Shown here in pieces: positions 33,268 through 34,068 of a stretch of 34,068 nt of DNA; the stretch's first letter is position 1; every line of letters starts with the position of its first letter. Source of the stretch: RFPI01 sp964398195. GTDB lineage: Bacteria > Pseudomonadota > Gammaproteobacteria > Burkholderiales > Methylophilaceae. The stretch is taken from positions 1 through 34,068 of the forward strand of contig CAYNLW010000012.1 in NCBI GenBank assembly GCA_964398195.1. Direction: 5' to 3'. The notes beneath the pieces were generated by a model. It was not told the origin of the DNA. It was given only the letters and a program-made list of their open reading frames with translations, and ran no database searches. The position numbers and the translations under genes were made by a program.

Positions 33268-34068
33268 AAATGACGGTGGAACCTTGCTGAATAATCAACT
33301 GCGCGTTACCAGTAGTACTGTTCCAAATATCATAAGTAATCGTCCCATTCAGCACCGTGCCGACCAAGGTCCAACCAGCAGTGCCAGAGCCATCAGACAA
33401 ATCCACTATGTCATTGGCACCACGATTAATCACCACCTGATGTTTAGCCACCAGCGTGCCTAGAGCGCTACTAGTCCAGCCGTTGCTAGTCTTGAATACA
33501 TTCATCTCACTCATATCCATGACATCTCTTAAGCTGATGGTCAGCGTGTTGGCAGCGGTGTCTGTGGCTAGGTCGATTCTTTCTATGCTGCTGATGCGGC
33601 TGCCGATTTGCGGGTTGCCCAAAGCGATTTGTTTAATCAGCGTTAAATTTAAATTTGCCCCGCCTGTGACCGCCAAGGTGTCTATACCGGCACCGCCATC
33701 TACGCGCGCTAATTGATATCGATTAAATCCTGCGGGATCAGCAGTCACTAGCGCGCCAGCTTGCAAGCGGCTGATATTATCGGCATTAATGGTCAGCACA
33801 TCGTTGCCCGCACCGCCCAGCAAGACGTCTGTTCCGCCACCGCCAGATAAACTGTCATTGCCGGCAGCGCCAAGGATAACTTCGCTAGCGCTGGTGCCGC
33901 TGAAGCTATCAGCAAGTGAAGTTGGGACATTGGCATAGACCACTATGCTTCTAGCATCAGCCGTCATGGCAGACAAATTAACTGGACTGGTATCAGTCTT
34001 ACCAAATACCACATACTGAACTGAGTTAATTTTTTGAACCAGTTGTTGAGAGAGGATAGACTCATCAA
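33266..34068 (-). CDS. C-terminus of an RTX-repeat protein (5'-partial at window edge)
   Basis: 267 residues are visible; the frame stays open through 34066, so the gene continues outside the window. The visible N-side has an FG-GAP/integrin-blade-like end (VQYVVFGKTDTSPVNLSAM), then two calcium-binding RTX nonapeptide lines (GAAGNDSLSGGGGTDVLL; GGAGNDVLTI) and an Asn/Thr/Asp-rich C-terminal domain ending TGNAQLIIQQGSTVI, the sort of tail used by type I secretion. This suggests a secreted surface or adhesion protein exported by a TolC-type ABC system, none of which is in the window. The first 18 residues, DESILSQQLVQKINSVQ and one more, derive from the 52-base terminal repeat, whose other copy is at 2-53. 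The GTG at 34012 could serve as a start only if the gene were truncated. Confidence 0.85.
   Translation of the reverse strand, partial: DESILSQQLVQKINSVQYVVFGKTDTSPVNLSAMTADARSIVVYANVPTSLADSFSGTSASEVILGAAGNDSLSGGGGTDVLLGGAGNDVLTINADNISRLQAGALVTADPAGFNRYQLARVDGGAGIDTLAVTGGANLNLTLIKQIALGNPQIGSRISSIERIDLATDTAANTLTISLRDVMDMSEMNVFKTSNGWTSSALGTLVAKHQVVINRGANDIVDLSDGSGTAGWTLVGTVLNGTITYDIWNSTTGNAQLIIQQGSTVI
34017..34068. repeat. Right copy of 52-bp window-terminal inverted repeat
   Basis: Exact reverse complement of 2-53. Here, on the minus strand, it is in the open frame of the RTX protein, whose unique part begins directly at 34016. See the finding for the alternatives (real repeat in the genome or contig-break effect). 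Confidence 0.95.

Noticed and set aside
1..34068. A linear plasmid or phage genome with terminal inverted repeats
   Set aside because: The window is full of housekeeping genes (mfd, purL, prfC, greB) with no replication, capsid or telomere genes, and the RTX gene runs off the end, so the repeat marks a contig or recombination boundary, not a telomere.
1..34068. CRISPR arrays, tRNA or rRNA genes, insertion sequences
   Set aside because: No regularly spaced repeats, no cloverleaf or rRNA-like sequence and no transposase reading frame was found in any part of the window.

Overview
ORGANISM. The window looks like chromosomal DNA of a betaproteobacterium, probably within or near the Nitrosomonadales/Methylophilaceae. 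The evidence is the gene set: a YhdP-nitrilase-TldD run, EarP arginine rhamnosyltransferase, GreB, the leucyltransferase Bpt, a two-subunit AddAB-like helicase-nuclease pair, and a CitG-like protein of the kind found with methanopterin-dependent C1 metabolism in methylotrophs. Family-level placement is inference. No rRNA, tRNA, CRISPR array, transposase or phage gene was seen. Codons in the core are moderately GC-rich; the two edges and the 1.9-2.7 kb interval are visibly AT-richer. LAYOUT. (1) 1-2700 is accessory: an unrecognised small protein on an edge repeat, an Xre/MbcA/ParS-type antitoxin followed by the decayed start of its RES toxin, a CitG-like gene fused onto that decay, and an intact HigBA-type toxin-antitoxin pair on the minus strand. 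(2) 2712-4327 (minus) is greB-earP, coupled by an ATGA overlap. (3) 4354-10712 (plus) is an AddB-like nuclease and an AddA/UvrD-like helicase-nuclease, also overlapping by ATGA. (4) 10724-21039 (minus) is a long, tightly packed run transcribed in the order yhdP, nitrilase, tldD, mfd, dedA. (5) 21349-21927 (plus) is a conserved-looking protein of unknown function. (6) 21970-25184 (minus) holds prfC, bpt and an HMA-MauE fusion membrane protein. (7) 25389-29273 (plus) is purL. (8) 29345-31497 (plus) is a secreted ankyrin protein, a monohaem cytochrome c and a flavocytochrome-c-type flavoprotein, apparently one operon. (9) 31630-33129 (plus) encodes two secreted proteins, one unknown and one six-bladed-propeller-like. 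(10) 33266-34068 (minus) is the C-terminus of an RTX-repeat protein that runs off the window. HOW GENES WORK TOGETHER. Genome maintenance and transcription are prominent: GreB rescues backtracked RNA polymerase, Mfd removes stalled polymerase and recruits NER, and the AddAB-like pair should process double-strand ends. EarP, RF3 and Bpt concern translation and protein turnover. The ankyrin-FccA-FccB unit is a periplasmic redox module, presumably oxidising reduced sulfur and passing electrons to cytochrome c. MOST NOTABLE. The first and last 52 bases of the window are exact inverted copies of each other, and the right copy lies in the reading frame of the RTX gene. A RES toxin relic at 921-1010 explains the odd start of the CitG-like gene. 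The Tat-signal flavoprotein carries a lipobox, and each of the four convergent gene junctions holds a perfect inverted repeat. Function assignments rest on motif reading only; nothing was searched against a database.
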